From the NCBI GenBank assembly GCA_914767715.1, contig OU612072.1, positions 16,864,001 through 16,928,000 of the forward strand: DNA of 64,000 nucleotides. The letters are read 5' to 3'. The notes below the pieces were generated by a model. It worked only from the letters and a program-made list of their open reading frames with translations, made no database searches and had not been told where the DNA came from. A program made the position numbers and the translations under genes. Shown piece after piece: positions 48,705 through 60,790 of the stretch (its first letter is position 1; every line of letters starts with the position of its first letter). This DNA is from Membranipora membranacea. Lineage: Eukaryota; Bryozoa; Gymnolaemata; Cheilostomatida; Membraniporidae.

Positions 48705-51495
48705 TGTGTGTTTTTTTATGTGTGTGTGTGTTTATTGCTAGAGTCGCTTAAACTAGAATGAGTAAAACGGTATCAAAGGTATATAAAAAGTTAAAAAGCA
48801 ATGGGACAGTCAGATAGCACGAAGCTAGAGCAGAGACTGCCCGAATAGAACTCTTGACGCCACACTCGCCTGCCGGAACGACAGAGCGAAACATCCACAA
48901 CCTGCACATAATCAAACCCCCTCCAACGGGCGCGCCGCCAGGCCACCAGAGGAACCAGACTGAGTACATGTCTCCACTCCCATAAGGTACCTGTTGTACA
49001 GGTTGACACCATGGCACAACATGGACCTCTCACCTCGCTTGTTTTTGACCTTTTTTCTTTGTAAATTATTGAATCTTGTGTGATAATCATGTTCTGATTT
49101 AAGAGAGTTGATAAACTCATTCGAAAATGTTCTTAAAAATAGTTTTAAAGAGCAGTATTGGAATAGCATATTCAAAGGCATTATATTTAAAGTCTTAAAA
49201 AGGGTTGAAACATGATGTCTGGTTTTTTTCTTTAAAATCACTCTTACACAAGCTTTTTGGAGGACTATTACACGTTTTAGGTCATTTTCAGCAGCATGGC
49301 CCCAGAACTCTATTCCATAGAGCAGGTGCGGGTAAAAAAAAGGGTAATATAGTTCAATCATTGCATTTTCGTCAAAATATGGCCTCACTACACGCATCAT
49401 TATTACAACCAAATTTAATTGTTTGCACAATTCATTTATATGCGAATTAAAAGTAATATTTGAATCAAGGATAATACCTAAAAATTTAGTTTTATTTTTC
49501 AGTTCAAGGGTGTTGGTATTCAGTTTGATAACATGGTCATCGGCACTGATAGCTTTTCTTGGGGATTTAAAAATTACCTGAAATGTTTCGGAATAGTTTA
49601 GTACTAGTCTATTAGCTAAGCACCAATTTTCAACTTTGTTTAATTCTTGACTTAAAATAGCATGGTCTGTACAAAAAATATTAGTGTCGTCTGCATACAG
49701 TATGTAATTTAACGCAGGCGCTGCATTCAAGAGGTCGTTTATGTAAATCAAAAATAAAAGCGGCCCCAGGTAGGGGTGTAGCGACCTCTTGAGGTTGGAG
49801 TTGAATTTCGGATATTTGACCTCGGATCCAACCACAATCCGGGTCGGATATGTGTTATGTCTGATCCTAGATGATGCGTTTTTAATCAACACTTACTTTT
49901 AGTTTTAGCATCATTTATCTCACTGAAAATGACAAGGGATGAAGAATGATAGTCATTAATTTGTAGTTCAGTTAAGATAATTGAGTTTGCACTCAGTGGC
50001 GATCAGTAGGCATTCAATACCTATCTATAGCTATCTATATTGTTTGCGCTGATTAAATTTGATGGATGTGTTTTTTCTGCTGAAATTGATAGAAGCATCT
50101 TTACTCAGATCGTTGTGACATAAGACATAATTTGGTCCAATGATGTTCTTTGTAACAAAATGTCTAGGTTGATGAACAAAGTAATTATCCTCTTCTGCTT
50201 TTTCAAAGTAGGAGGACAATTCCTATCCCTAATCACAACAGAGAGTTTGGGACCTGGGAGGGCGGGATATACCTCCCTGTTGGGACATAGGAGCAGGGAG
50301 TTTGTTCAAACTCAGTGATTTTTAACATCGGGGTTTGAGTGATCCTGGCAAATTGAGTGCCTATGCACAAATTCTCGTTATCAAGATATCTTAGAACTCA
50401 TTAAATGATCTTTTCAAATAATCTGTTTGTGTGATCCTTGCGCTGTTGAGTGATAAGTTGCTCCTGAAAATAATTATATCCAAGCTGATATGTGCACATT
50501 TGAATAAGGGTAATGGTTCAGGGAAGAGATTGTTGACGGTGTTTATCCAAGTATTCAATGACCTTAATTGTATATTACGGTGCAAAAGAAGATCTGGTAA
50601 ATTAAGCGTTTTTACGCGTTATCCGGTTCCAATATCCCATCCGAGGTTGAATTTATAGACCGATCTGATATCCGATCCGATTGATATTGGGCGATAGTTA
50701 TTAGTACTTTGTTTGTCCCCTTTTTTAAAAATGGTTGTCACTCGTGCAATTTTTAAGCAGTCTGGGAACACAGAATTTTCAATGACCAAATTTACAATAC
50801 ATGCCAATATTGGGAGGATAATCAGCTTGTTTTCTTTGATCGCTCGTGACGAGATTTTGTCAGGACCGGTGGCTTTTTAGCTTGGAGATTATCCACAACG
50901 GGCAGGATATCAGTGCTATCAACAACATAAAATCTGAATTTGGGTTTAGAATCCCACTCAATTTGAGGGGCAAAATATTCAGCAAAGTTAGCGTCTGTGG
51001 GAGGCAGATTCGAACCTACACCTGTGAAGAATGTATACTTAAAACTTTCTGAAACCTATTGAGAGTTTTTACTGAGTGATTGGTCATTAGTTTTGAGGGT
51101 AATTGTGATGTCTTTGCTTTTATTCGAACCGTTGATCATCATTTTTATGAATTTCCAGCGTTTGACCTGGTCAGCTTTGCAGTTGTCATATTCGTTTTTG
51201 AAGCAGGAAATCTTGGCCGTATGAATATGTTGGGAAACAAAATTTCTGAAGGATCGATAAGTTTCCTGCAGCTTTATATCAAAGGGTGCTAGCCGAGATC
51301 TGTCATGAAAATCTTTTCGCATTTTCACTAATTCCCTCAAATTTTCTGACATCGATGGTTGTTTGAAAGATTTTTTCTTTTGCTGTTGAAGATAAATACT
51401 TGTTCCCCATAAATGACTCATCATAACTTACCTTACACATTATTCTTGTTTTGGAAATTTTATTCAAAGAAAGGAAGGGCTCGGTATACATTTAA
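48705..51495 (-). mobile_element. Decayed non-LTR retrotransposon in block Z of unit C
   Basis: Same family and same 3' junction as 24,945-26,832, but longer at the 5' end. A continuous minus frame (49,780-48,912) carries LYADDTNIF and the RT thumb (KFLGIILDSNITF). An upstream piece (50,807-50,700) has TTIFKKGDKQSTNNYRPIS, and 51,491-51,056 holds the N-terminal linker. The RT core between about 49,770 and 50,680 is replaced by unrelated sequence. Confidence 0.85.
49771..50680. mobile_element. Sequence replacing the LINE RT core, possibly a truncated hAT-like element
   Basis: About 910 bp with no counterpart in the sister LINE, where about 380 bp of RT sequence (25,990-26,370) stand instead. 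The left edge starts TAGGGGTGTAGCGA, hAT-like; both edges contain cggat/atccg-rich subterminal sequence (ttgacctcggatcc; catccgaggttgaat), but no matching right terminus is present. No coding potential. Confidence 0.4.
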
Positions 51496-52440
51496 CTTGG
51501 GATCCTGCCAACAAATTATTGTCCAGAGATTCGGGAGTTATAATGAGTTTATTTATATACCTCTTATATTTAAGCTGACAATGGGTACTTCTAAGCAGTG
51601 AAACACTACATCATTACCGTCCGGTCACTGGGTCCAAGCACTCCATCAGCCAACCCTGACAAATGAGAAACTACATCGCAAGAGGCGCTGGTACTCATTG
51701 GAATGCGCTAACAAAGTCAGCTTTTCAGGTAACACCAGTGTACATGCACGGGAATTGAACCCTGGTCGCCAGATCGATGATCAAACCAGCTAACCAATAG
51801 GCTAACATGAAAACCTGGTTGTTAACTTGTGCAACTGTATGCATTGTGAAACCGCCAACCACCTACCGTAGTGTCAGCATTACACACAGTGTAATATTCT
51901 CAGATTAGGACAAACTTTTCTTCACACAGTGGCGTTTGGTATCCTTTCTGTTATATATGCCATGCCTTAATGATGACAGTTAATTAGTCTGCTAACAGAC
52001 ATCACAGGACGTGATGTGAGATTTTATTGTTCTTTTATAATGACCACAATGCAGTGGCTATTTCCTATCAATGTAAACTATGCTACCAGAAAGATGCCTC
52101 TGCTAGATGCTCCCAATAAAATATCGTAAAACATCACCAACACACAAACTTAATAATGCTGACACAGGCTGGTGAAAGATTACTCATACTATGAGGGAGG
52201 CATACAGTAGATTGGAGATGATATAGAAGGCACATTTTTGGCAAAATTATACACTGAATACAGATAACCTCAGAGAACCTGCTACAACATGTCAATAGGT
52301 AAGGTACCGGAATATGATTTTAAAGATAAATGGCCCACATATAAACTGAGATTAAATTCTTAGTTAGCAATAATCGGATTCGTGAGGCATTGTTGAAAGA
52401 GGGTGATGCATTAACATAGATTAATGCGAAATCTATAGCC
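51496..52440. other. Mixed non-coding segment between LINE and Gypsy fragment
   Basis: Contains a tRNA-like SINE head (51,735-51,820) and a short W-block match (51,870-51,940, against 32,445-32,520). From about 51,940 the W block is interrupted until about 55,290 by sequence including the Gypsy fragment. No LTR recognised. Confidence 0.45.
51735..51820 (-). mobile_element. tRNA-derived SINE head
   Basis: On the minus strand, box A-like TAGCCTATTGGTTAGC and box B-like GGGTTCAATTCCC are 36 bp apart. The acceptor stem does not pair, so it is not a functional tRNA. Confidence 0.55.
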
Positions 52441-52812
52441 ATGACAATGGATGTGGCACAAAAGCACCCTAGCTCAGACAATACCCAACCAGCAGCAAGC
52501 AGCTTTAATACTGGAGTGAATAGAATGAGTCGTAAAAAACCTCATGATAATTATAGAGAAACGTGCATGAAATGTACACGCTGTGCTCGTCCCCACAAGG
52601 CTGACAACTGTCCAAATAAACACATGATATGTAGAAAATGTTCTAAAAAAGGTCATTTTGCTAAATGTTGTTGTACTCGGACTGATGATGGTGGCAAAAG
52701 TGGTAACGTGAGTGCTGTAGAGATGGTCTCCACGCCGGAAATCAATCTCATGTATGCAAACCGATCGATATACCAATCAAGGTTGAAGGTAAATCTATCA
52801 AATTACAATTGA
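52441..52812 (+). pseudogene. Gypsy Gag nucleocapsid part
   Basis: About 120 residues. It has two knuckle-like groups: CTRCARPHKADNC and a canonical CX2CX4HX4C (CRKCSKKGHFAKC). The frame shifts near 52,760 before the protease. Upstream Gag is missing. Confidence 0.75.
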
Positions 52813-53036
52813 ATACGGGCTGTGGTTGGAGTCTAATATCATCAAAAGTGTACCAGTCAAAATTCAGTCATTGTAAGTTGTCTGCTCGGTCTGACTTGAC
52901 ATTACATGATTATAGTGGCAATCTAGTTAAAGTCTTAGGTGAGATTTCTGTTGATGTGGTTTATGCAGCTCAGTCACATAAGTTGCCGCTTATTGTAGTA
53001 CAGGGTAATGGTACAAGTCTGCTAGGTCGAAATTAG
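52765..53036 (+). pseudogene. Gypsy protease with Asp-to-Asn active site
   Basis: The retropepsin-like segment has the active-site triad as NTGCGWSLIS (52,812 on), where DTG or DSG is required, so the catalytic Asp is lost (codon AAT). It ends with the LLGRN flap-to-helix block at 53,036. Confidence 0.75.
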
Positions 53037-53112
53037 CTTTCCCACATACGGTTGAATTGGAATGAAATATTCTCAGTACCAATAGTATGTCAGGTCAAAT
53101 CTCGTACTCTCA

Positions 53113-54424
53113 ATGAGGTGTTGTCAAAGCATGCTCAGGTATTTCGTGGTGAATGCCTTGGTGAGATTAGAGGCTTCTATAGATTTGAAACCTGACTGTA
53201 CATCTATATCCTGTAAAGCTCGACCAGTTCCGTTGATGTTCAGAGATAAGGTAGACGCTGATCTAGATAAACGAGTCTCAGGTGGTTCTCTCGTACCTGT
53301 TCTGAAGAGTAAATGGGCCTCACCACTCGTATGTGTTCCCAAGGATCAAGGCAAAAATGTAAGAGTATGCGCCGACTACTCCATTTCTGTTAACAAGGCT
53401 ATTGAAGACAATGTTTATCTGCTACCGCTGCCAGATGATCTCTTCACAATGATGAAAGGAGAAAAGGTTCTCAAAGATTGACCTCGCATTTGCCTACACA
53501 CAGTTAAAGCTAGACAAAAGCTCTCAGAAAATTCTCACAATGAATACTCCTAAAGGATTATTAGTGCCTACCAGGTTGCCGTTTGGTGTGAAAGTAGCAA
53601 GTATGTAGTTTCAGAAAGTCCTAGATCAGATTTTGTCAGGTATTCCTAACACATGATATTCTTGTAACAGGTCCTAATGATCATGAGCACTTGAAAACAC
53701 TAGATGAGGTCTTTGATCGGTTGGAAAAACATGGTACCACAGTGAATGAACACAAAAGTTCTTGCAGTTGTCGGTTCCCTATCTTGGTCATGTTCTCAGT
53801 AAATCTGGCATAGCACCCAATGAAGACAGAGTAAAAGCTATAAAAGAAGCTAAGACTCCTGAAAAAGTCCAAGACGTGAAGCAGTTCATGGGAATGATCA
53901 ACTACTATGGAAAGTTCATTGAACAAGTCGCTACCAAAGCTGAGCCGTTACATAATCTAACGCGTGATGGAGTTGACTTCGTTTGGACGGAAGAGTGCCA
54001 ACAAGCATTCAACACTCTGAAGGAAGAGTTGTGCACCCAAACACTACTCACCAGATTTGACCCTAGAAAACAACTTGTGATGGCTTGTGATACAAGTCCC
54101 TATGGTGTTGGAGCCATAATCTCACATAGAGAAGAAGATGGATCTGAAACACCGATAGCCTATGCCTCGAGAACACTCTCAAATGCAGAATCAAACTACG
54201 CTCAGACACACAGAGAAGCTCTCAGTATCATGTTTGGATTGAAGAAGTTTGCAAAGTATCTGATTGCCAACAAATTCATACTCATCACAGACCACAGTGC
54301 ACTTCAGACAGTTTTCGGCCCTAAGGCTAAACTAGAGTCTGGAGTTGCCCTCTCTCGACTGCACAGATGGAAACTCAAACTCAAACGAGTACAACTATAC
54401 AGTAGAATATCGCAAAGGTTCTGA
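53113..54424 (+). pseudogene. Gypsy reverse transcriptase and RNase H
   Basis: RT begins with the RPVPLMFRDKVD region and KWASPLVCVPK, then VCADYS. A frameshift near 53,478 leads to DLAFAYTQLKL and RLPFGVKVAS. The YxDD site is broken: only one Asp remains in THDILVTG (about 53,655), next to in-frame stops in the neighbouring frame. The 53,762-54,424 frame gives the connection (KQFMGMINYYGKF) and RNase H (ACDTSPYGVGAI, REALSIMFGLKKF, ITDHSAL). Confidence 0.82.
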
Positions 54425-55290
54425 CTTATGTCATGTTGATTATCTGTCGAGAGCTCCGCTCAGTTCTAATGAAAGTTTTGAGAGGGAAATAAATTATTTC
54501 TCAATAGTTGATAATCTCCCAGTGACTGCTGATGAAATAGCTTGTGAAACTAGTAGATGTCCTATTCTCAGTAACGTTCGAGACTTCGTTAAATTCGGTT
54601 GGCCTAAACATGTATCAGATGTAGAGTTAGAGCCATACTTCAGTAAGCGCGGTGATCTCGCAGTTGACAAAGGATGTATATTGTATGGTTGTAGAGTTGT
54701 CCTACCCTATTGTCTTATCGATAGAGTTATGTCAGAGTTGCACCAGGATCACGCTGGTGTTGTCAGACTGAAATCAGTGGCTCGTAGTTATTTCTGGTTT
54801 CCAAATGTTGATAGTACTATAGAGACTATAGCAAAAGAATGTCGTGAATTTCAAATGGTTGGTAATTCACCACCCAAAACTTGGTATCCGTTTCAGTTTG
54901 AGAACAAGCCATGGTTCAGGCTTCATGCTGATTTCGCTGAATATGATAGTCAGAATTATTTGATTGTGGTCGATAGTTATAGCAAATGGTTACATGTAGA
55001 GCCCATGAGCAGTATTACTAGCTCTACGGCTGTCCTTTTGCTAAGACAATTATTCTCGACACATGGGTTATGTGCAATATTGTATACAGATAATGCCAAG
55101 TCATTCACGTCCGGAGAGTTTGAGGGATTTCTAAAGTCTAATGGAATAGTTCATAAATATTCACCTCCGTATCATGCTGCATCAAATGGTCCAGCAGAGC
55201 GTTGTGTGCAGACAGCTAAGAGTTTTCTCAAGAAAGTGAAAGGTAGTTCTAGGGATAGGAATTTAGCACAGTCGAGGTTTCTGTTAGGAT
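54345..55290 (+). pseudogene. Gypsy integrase, C-terminally truncated
   Basis: One frame of about 315 codons: end of RNase H, zinc domain (HQDH, then CREF where CxxC is usual, so one zinc Cys is lost), and a DDE core with Asp in LHADFAEY, Asp in LYTDNAKSF and Glu in SNGPAERCVQT. It breaks off at FLLGYNT and continues into unrelated W-block sequence, losing the C-terminal DNA-binding part. Confidence 0.85.
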
Positions 55291-55454
55291 ATAACACTTT
55301 CATAGCATATATCTCTCACCAAACCAAAATAGATAGGCTATAAATTGGAAAAATAATCAAACAAAAAGAAAATTGTTGACAGTTGACGGTTGTCGCAGAC
55401 AGAAATTTGTGTAGCCACCATTATTTTCATGAAATTATATTAAACCAGCATTTT

Positions 55455-55640
55455 GTGGACAGTATTAGGTGGGTCAGTTGGTGCGCCGTTCCTTGCGCAT
55501 GCAAATGTTGAAGATCCTTTGTTCAAAACCCACTGCAGTCCAGCGAAAACTGGGGTTTGGTTGGCCCTAAGGTGTGCTCCGACCGAGCAAATTGGCGCGG
55601 ATATGCTTTGGGGTGTGGCACGTGATAAAACAACTTGATT
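55455..55640 (+). mobile_element. tRNA-derived SINE, shorter relative of 32,692-32,935
   Basis: Shares the head (gggtcagttggtgcgccgtt, GTTCAAAACCC at box B) and body (aaaactggggtttggttgg) of the SINE at 32.7 kb, with an internal deletion. Confidence 0.65.
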
Positions 55641-56099
55641 TTTAATCAACCATTCTATAAGGTGTCAAGTGATCCTCCCTCTTAGTCTGAGCAGGCAACT
55701 CCAGAGTAAAAATCAATCGCCTGCAACAATATCTGTCTTTCTACATTCTTGGCTACTATATTGTTAACAGACTATATTAAAGGATAGTCTGTTTGTGTAT
55801 TGAGGCAACCTACTACAAAATCATGTATATTAGTGGGATTTCACTTTCACTCATTAGCAAGGCTGTCATTCTGACTGACAGCGGCTTTCTCCCTCTAGCC
55901 ATGATGATCTGTGCAAAACATTTTTGGAAGCCCTAGACCACCCTTCCATAGATAGAACAGCGTTGATAGACAACGATATTTTCCATAGATACACCTGACT
56001 GCTTTGTTTTAATTTATTTATTTATGCATGGTCTTTATTTGTCATTGACTTTGATCGGCAGTAATAAAGTATATCTATATGGAGAAAAAAGTACTTTTT
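55641..56099. other. W block of unit D
   Basis: Matches 32,936-33,060, then becomes unique. Non-coding. Confidence 0.5.
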
Positions 56100-56944
56100 A
56101 TTTAATTTGATGCTTGGATGCGATAAACCAATTACAAAAATGCTGAGCGAGAATTTGTTCAATTTAAGCAACGAGGACCCTTTTCGAACATATGATTTAT
56201 CATTTGAATTCATTCGTTCATTCATTTACATTATACAATATGTATTTTTAATATATACAATGAGGTCGAGCGAATAGAATAGATATACATTTTGGTGATT
56301 TGTTTTTTTCAATGTGAGAGAAGAAGATGTATCATTATCCAAAGAAAAAAGAGTGATAGCTATAAATAAACAGAAAAATATCACATCACTACTATGTTGG
56401 TACAAAAGGTGGTAAAATCAATAGGATTTAACGTAACATATCACCTTTTTAATAACATTTTAATAATTATATAAATCCTTACTAGGTGAACTTCAATAGT
56501 CATTCATAGCAAAGACAGGTCGAAAAAGTTTCTCGATTTCATTCGGTGATAATCTCATACATGAGCACAGAGTTGTTTTGCCATCTAGAAACTGTAAGTG
56601 TTGTACCGTACAGACACAATTCATCAATGTATGAATAAGCCCTTTTTGCTGGATCAGTCAGTACTCTGTTCAGATTTCCTGAAAGTGACATTTATACCTG
56701 GTTTTTATGTAACTACAATATTAGTAGCATTAAATTGACAAAGATACCTCAAATAAATCTCCTAAACTTGATATTGTAGAGGGAAGAAACCGTACATGTC
56801 TGGTTAGCATTCTCGCTGGTCTCCAGTATCATTACATATGGCATGTGACACAAAATTGAATTGTTGTGTATATTCTAAGATTTAATCTCATGGAAAAGGT
56901 ATATCATGAGATCATCATATTTATGTATATATTATATATATTTT
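56100..56944. repeat. X flank of TRIM copy D
   Basis: More diverged than the A-C flanks and closest to the orphan flank at 28,220-28,840. It lacks the long TA array. Non-coding. Confidence 0.75.
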
Positions 56945-59542
56945 TTACAACCTACCATTACCCTCACCCAAAACTGATATTTCTGTGTGGTCCAGCCAAG
57001 TTGTTGCCACAAGTACGAATCCTGCTGGATGATGAACTATCCCTCCAGGGCTGGCGACACTCTCAGAACTCCAGATAAGACTTCCGTCCTCTAGACTCAT
57101 CTTCACTACTTTTCCTGCTATTTGGTCAGATATGATCACACAGTCATCTCCACAGCTGCTCATACTCACAGTGCTTTTCATTGTCAGAGCAGCAGGACAG
57201 GCAACACTTCTGATGACCTCTCCTGTGAATGAGTAGATGACGATCTGCTCAGCAGGTCAATCTCCAACAGCGAGCTGATTTTCATTGATGACTACAATGC
57301 ACTGCCAGAAGTATGAAACGGCAGGATGGTCCCGGGATGTTAATAACGAGCCATCAGTTATATCATAGACATTGATCTTTGATTGAGTTTTACTGAGACT
57401 GTAGAGACTGTACAGTCTGTTGTTATACACAGCTAGAGAAGTGACATCTCCTTCAGATTTGATGAAGGCTTTGTGCACATAGCCCTGCTGGTCGATCCTG
57501 TCAGTAGCTCCTCCTCTCTGTCCTACATAGGTGAATCCTTTATAGTAACATACTGTAGTACATCTATTGTCAAACTTTACCTCCCTGATAAGTCTTATTC
57601 CAGCTAGTGCTTGTTGTGGTGGTGGAGGGACGGTCGAGGGAGGTGTTGCAGCTGATCGTGGCCGATTGGGGGCTATTGGTGATTGAGGCTTTACAGTGTT
57701 TAGATTGTAAGCTTCCCCTCTTAGCACAGTTTCACCCTCCTCAGTCAACAATTCCAGAACTGGGATAAATTCAGTTTCTGTAAACACAAAGTGCTTTCAA
57801 TTATAAGATGATGGTCTGCATGAGATGCTTAAAAATAATAATATTAAGACTGTGTAAAAATAAGGACTATGAGAAAATGTTTTGAAGAATGAGTTATCCT
57901 CTTTCTTCAAAGAAGAACACAACTACTAAATCATCACAGTCCTGCTTTATTATTTAGCCGGTGATGAGATTCATTTCATCAGATGGTAATAAAATGTGAT
58001 CCCCATAACAAAAACATTGTAAAAACTGACAATTACCTAATCATTCTCTCAAAGATCCAACAGGACAATCAAAAATGAATATATCTCGTTATTTTTTAGA
58101 ATAACAATTTACCGCCAATAAAAACAATCATTTTAAAACTGGGAGTAGGCCTTTGTATCATATGCATATTATTAGTATTTTTTACCTGACACAAACTAAC
58201 CTTCAACTCTCAGCGAGGCCACATCTCCCTTCATATCCATGCCAGGTAACTCATAAGAGGTCAGAGACTTCAGGAACTCAAGACTTTCTTTGTACTTCTC
58301 AACAAGATCAACCTGTTCAGGATAATTCAAATTTTTATCACGGAGCCGTCATGGACAATATAGCTTGCGAGTGCTTGCTTGTGGCTTTTAGTGTGAAAAG
58401 CAAGTAGTCCAAGACAGTTACCAACTGAGCTATATCTTGGGAGAAAAGCTTCAATCACAGGAGCTTAAATTATTAAGATGTTGAAGTAATTATTTTATTC
58501 AAGTGTTCGAAACTGTGCAATCCCATTTGTGTGATAGAGCAAGCCTCATCTAAGCAAGTCTTTTTTATGATAGTTACCAAATATAGTATAGGATAATACT
58601 GTTTTGAAGCTCATAAGCCCAATTACCTTTAAACTGATCACTTTACGCAAGGCTTATCTGGTAAAGAAAACCAAAAGTGTTACTGTTATACCGTTTATAA
58701 TCATGACCCTCAGTAGTACGTCCACCCCCTTGCTCTTTGGATGATTACAATTGTTGAGTGAGCCTTACCAGGCCTGGCTAGGTAAGGTGCTCTAGGAGAC
58801 AAAGAGTAAACAAAAGGTCCCACCTGTATAAAACAGCTCAGCCGTTTAGGAGCCTTGACCACAACAACATTGGACACTCACCTGATGATAGTTGTTCATT
58901 CTGTCATCATTATCCTGTAATTTTCTCACTATCTCTCTGTGTATTGTCTCTACTTTCTGCTCTAGAAACACTTCTCTCTCTATTCTCCCTTTACTTCTGT
59001 GTGCTTCAAGCTTTAACTCCAGCCTTTCATAGTCCTCCATCACATACTTAATCTAAAACAAAATATATAAATAATTCTAAATGCTAAATCAGTGAGTGTT
59101 AATCTCGTGCATATCACAAGCTTCAACTAACTTTCAATAAATAAAAAGGCCACCATAGTTTAATTACTTATCTACTAAGGAGTTGTGTGCCCTTAGGAAT
59201 CATAGGACATCTTGTAGCAATTGTGCAATGATCAAGGTCATTTTATTAGCATTAGATATTAGCCCTCACATATTTATCTCTTGACTGATGGAGCTGAGAC
59301 ACCAGCTCTTCAGTCCTTCAATCGTATCTCTGACCAGTCTGTCAGCTTCACTTTCTCTCTGCTGAGCCTCAACTCTCAGTTTATCTGGCTCCTGTAACAG
59401 GGTCCTCTCCAACTTCTCGAGCACTGTAAACTTGTGACTGCCACCTGAAATATTCACGCACTTACCTTTGTGAGACTTGAAATAATTTTTGCAACATGCA
59501 TAATCAGAGACAAACATGTAGGAGATATATACACCTGAGGGG

Positions 59543-59660
59543 TCATTTACTCACGAAAGCATCCCCAATGAGATCCCCGAACCCACGACACTGCGACTCA
59601 TAATGTCTGAAAGAGAAGCAAGTGCTCTTACCAATTGCCCCATTTCAACGTCCCAAAAAT
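59543..59660 (-). mobile_element. tRNA-derived SINE in intron 3 of copy D
   Basis: Orthologous to 42,563-42,680, with the same box A-like GGGCAATTGGTAAGAGC. Confidence 0.6.
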
Positions 59661-60029
59661 AGAATGGGCTAATGGCTCCTATTAGCAAGCCCGCTTTGCA
59701 CTAGTCGAAATCGTTCTCATTGCTTGGCTGGTATCAATTCTGTCATTTCGTGGTGAATATAAACAGGGCTCTATAATAAAGACAGACTAGAAAGTGTGTA
59801 TTCATTCTTTAAACGCTTCAATACAATCGGGCTACTCACCATTCGAGCAATCAAAATTTTCAGGCAAGCAATTCACACAAAAGGTCTTATAGCATTCAGG
59901 ACAACCAAAGGACAGCTCTTGATCTTTGTGTATAGAACAGAATCTCTTCTCTAACTTCTTCATGGCTCTTCTGTATATAGCAATCTCCACTACCTTGTGT
60001 TCCGGATTCAGTTCAAAATGAGGCTGAAA

Positions 60030-60790
60030 AGTACATCAAGCAAAATAGATCGTATGGCGATATATTTAATGTGTTATAGAGGATTAACTTCAGAACAGAT
60101 GATAGGCGTTGGGAATGGAAAGGTTAGACAAGTTAAACATCTGGTGTGTAGGGTGTCTCGTCCACATCCCATGGTTACACAGTACAATTGGGATATGATG
60201 AGTCCTTACTGAGGTCGATCTTGGTTTGAAACAGTCTGGTAGTTGTTCTCTTGTTTTTGTTCGAAAACATTTTAATCTGTCATTGTCTCATAAAAGGAGG
60301 GCACTTTCATTGGTGGGGGTACTTTTTAAAAAAGTTTTGAGAAGTGATTATAACTTAATATGATTGAGCTGGGATGACGTGGATTTGGTTTTGGTTATGA
60401 CATGAAGCTGGTGGTGGGTATTGTTTAGAAAGTTTTGAGAAGTAATTATAATATAATTGAATGGGTACACATGAGGGCAAGCGAACGACGTAGTTGTGGT
60501 GATGAGTGCAATGAGAAATAAATATAAATTGAGCCGGCAACAGAGAGGGCAACAGACTCAGGCTCAGAGAGAGAGCTTGGCAGAATCACCACGCAGCGTT
60601 ATAGTGAAAGAAGGAAAGTTTGTTCGACTCTATATTGTGAACTCATATCACGTAACATATTATAATAACAGGTAAACTATTTTAAACAATAAATAAATTA
60701 TTTAAATCTATAAAAGCTCTGTGAAGTCTGTTTAACTTTGGTTAGTTGGGAATCACGGGTGTTCTGCCCCAACAACGCACATCAGTTAGA
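60030..60790. other. Extra sequence in intron 2 of copy D
   Basis: About 760 bp not shared with copy A, whose intron resumes similarity at 60,785 onwards. Two near-copies of aagttttgagaagtgattataa lie at 60,331 and 60,429. A polyadenylation-like caataaataaatta is at 60,689, and the segment ends near gttctgccccaaca. It could be a solo LTR or other insertion; I cannot define its ends. Confidence 0.35.

Larger units (their letters stand above)
52441..55290 (+). mobile_element. LTR-less, decayed Ty3/Gypsy retrotransposon fragment
   Basis: Order Gag nucleocapsid, protease, RT, RNase H, integrase on the plus strand, the Gypsy order. Frameshifts separate nearly every domain. The right end stops inside integrase and joins W-block sequence (about 55,290), and no LTR or primer-binding site is seen at either side. 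Confidence 0.88.

Noticed and set aside
52240-52440. Left LTR of the Gypsy fragment
   Set aside because: No TG...CA-bounded direct repeat could be matched on the right side, where integrase runs straight into W-block sequence.
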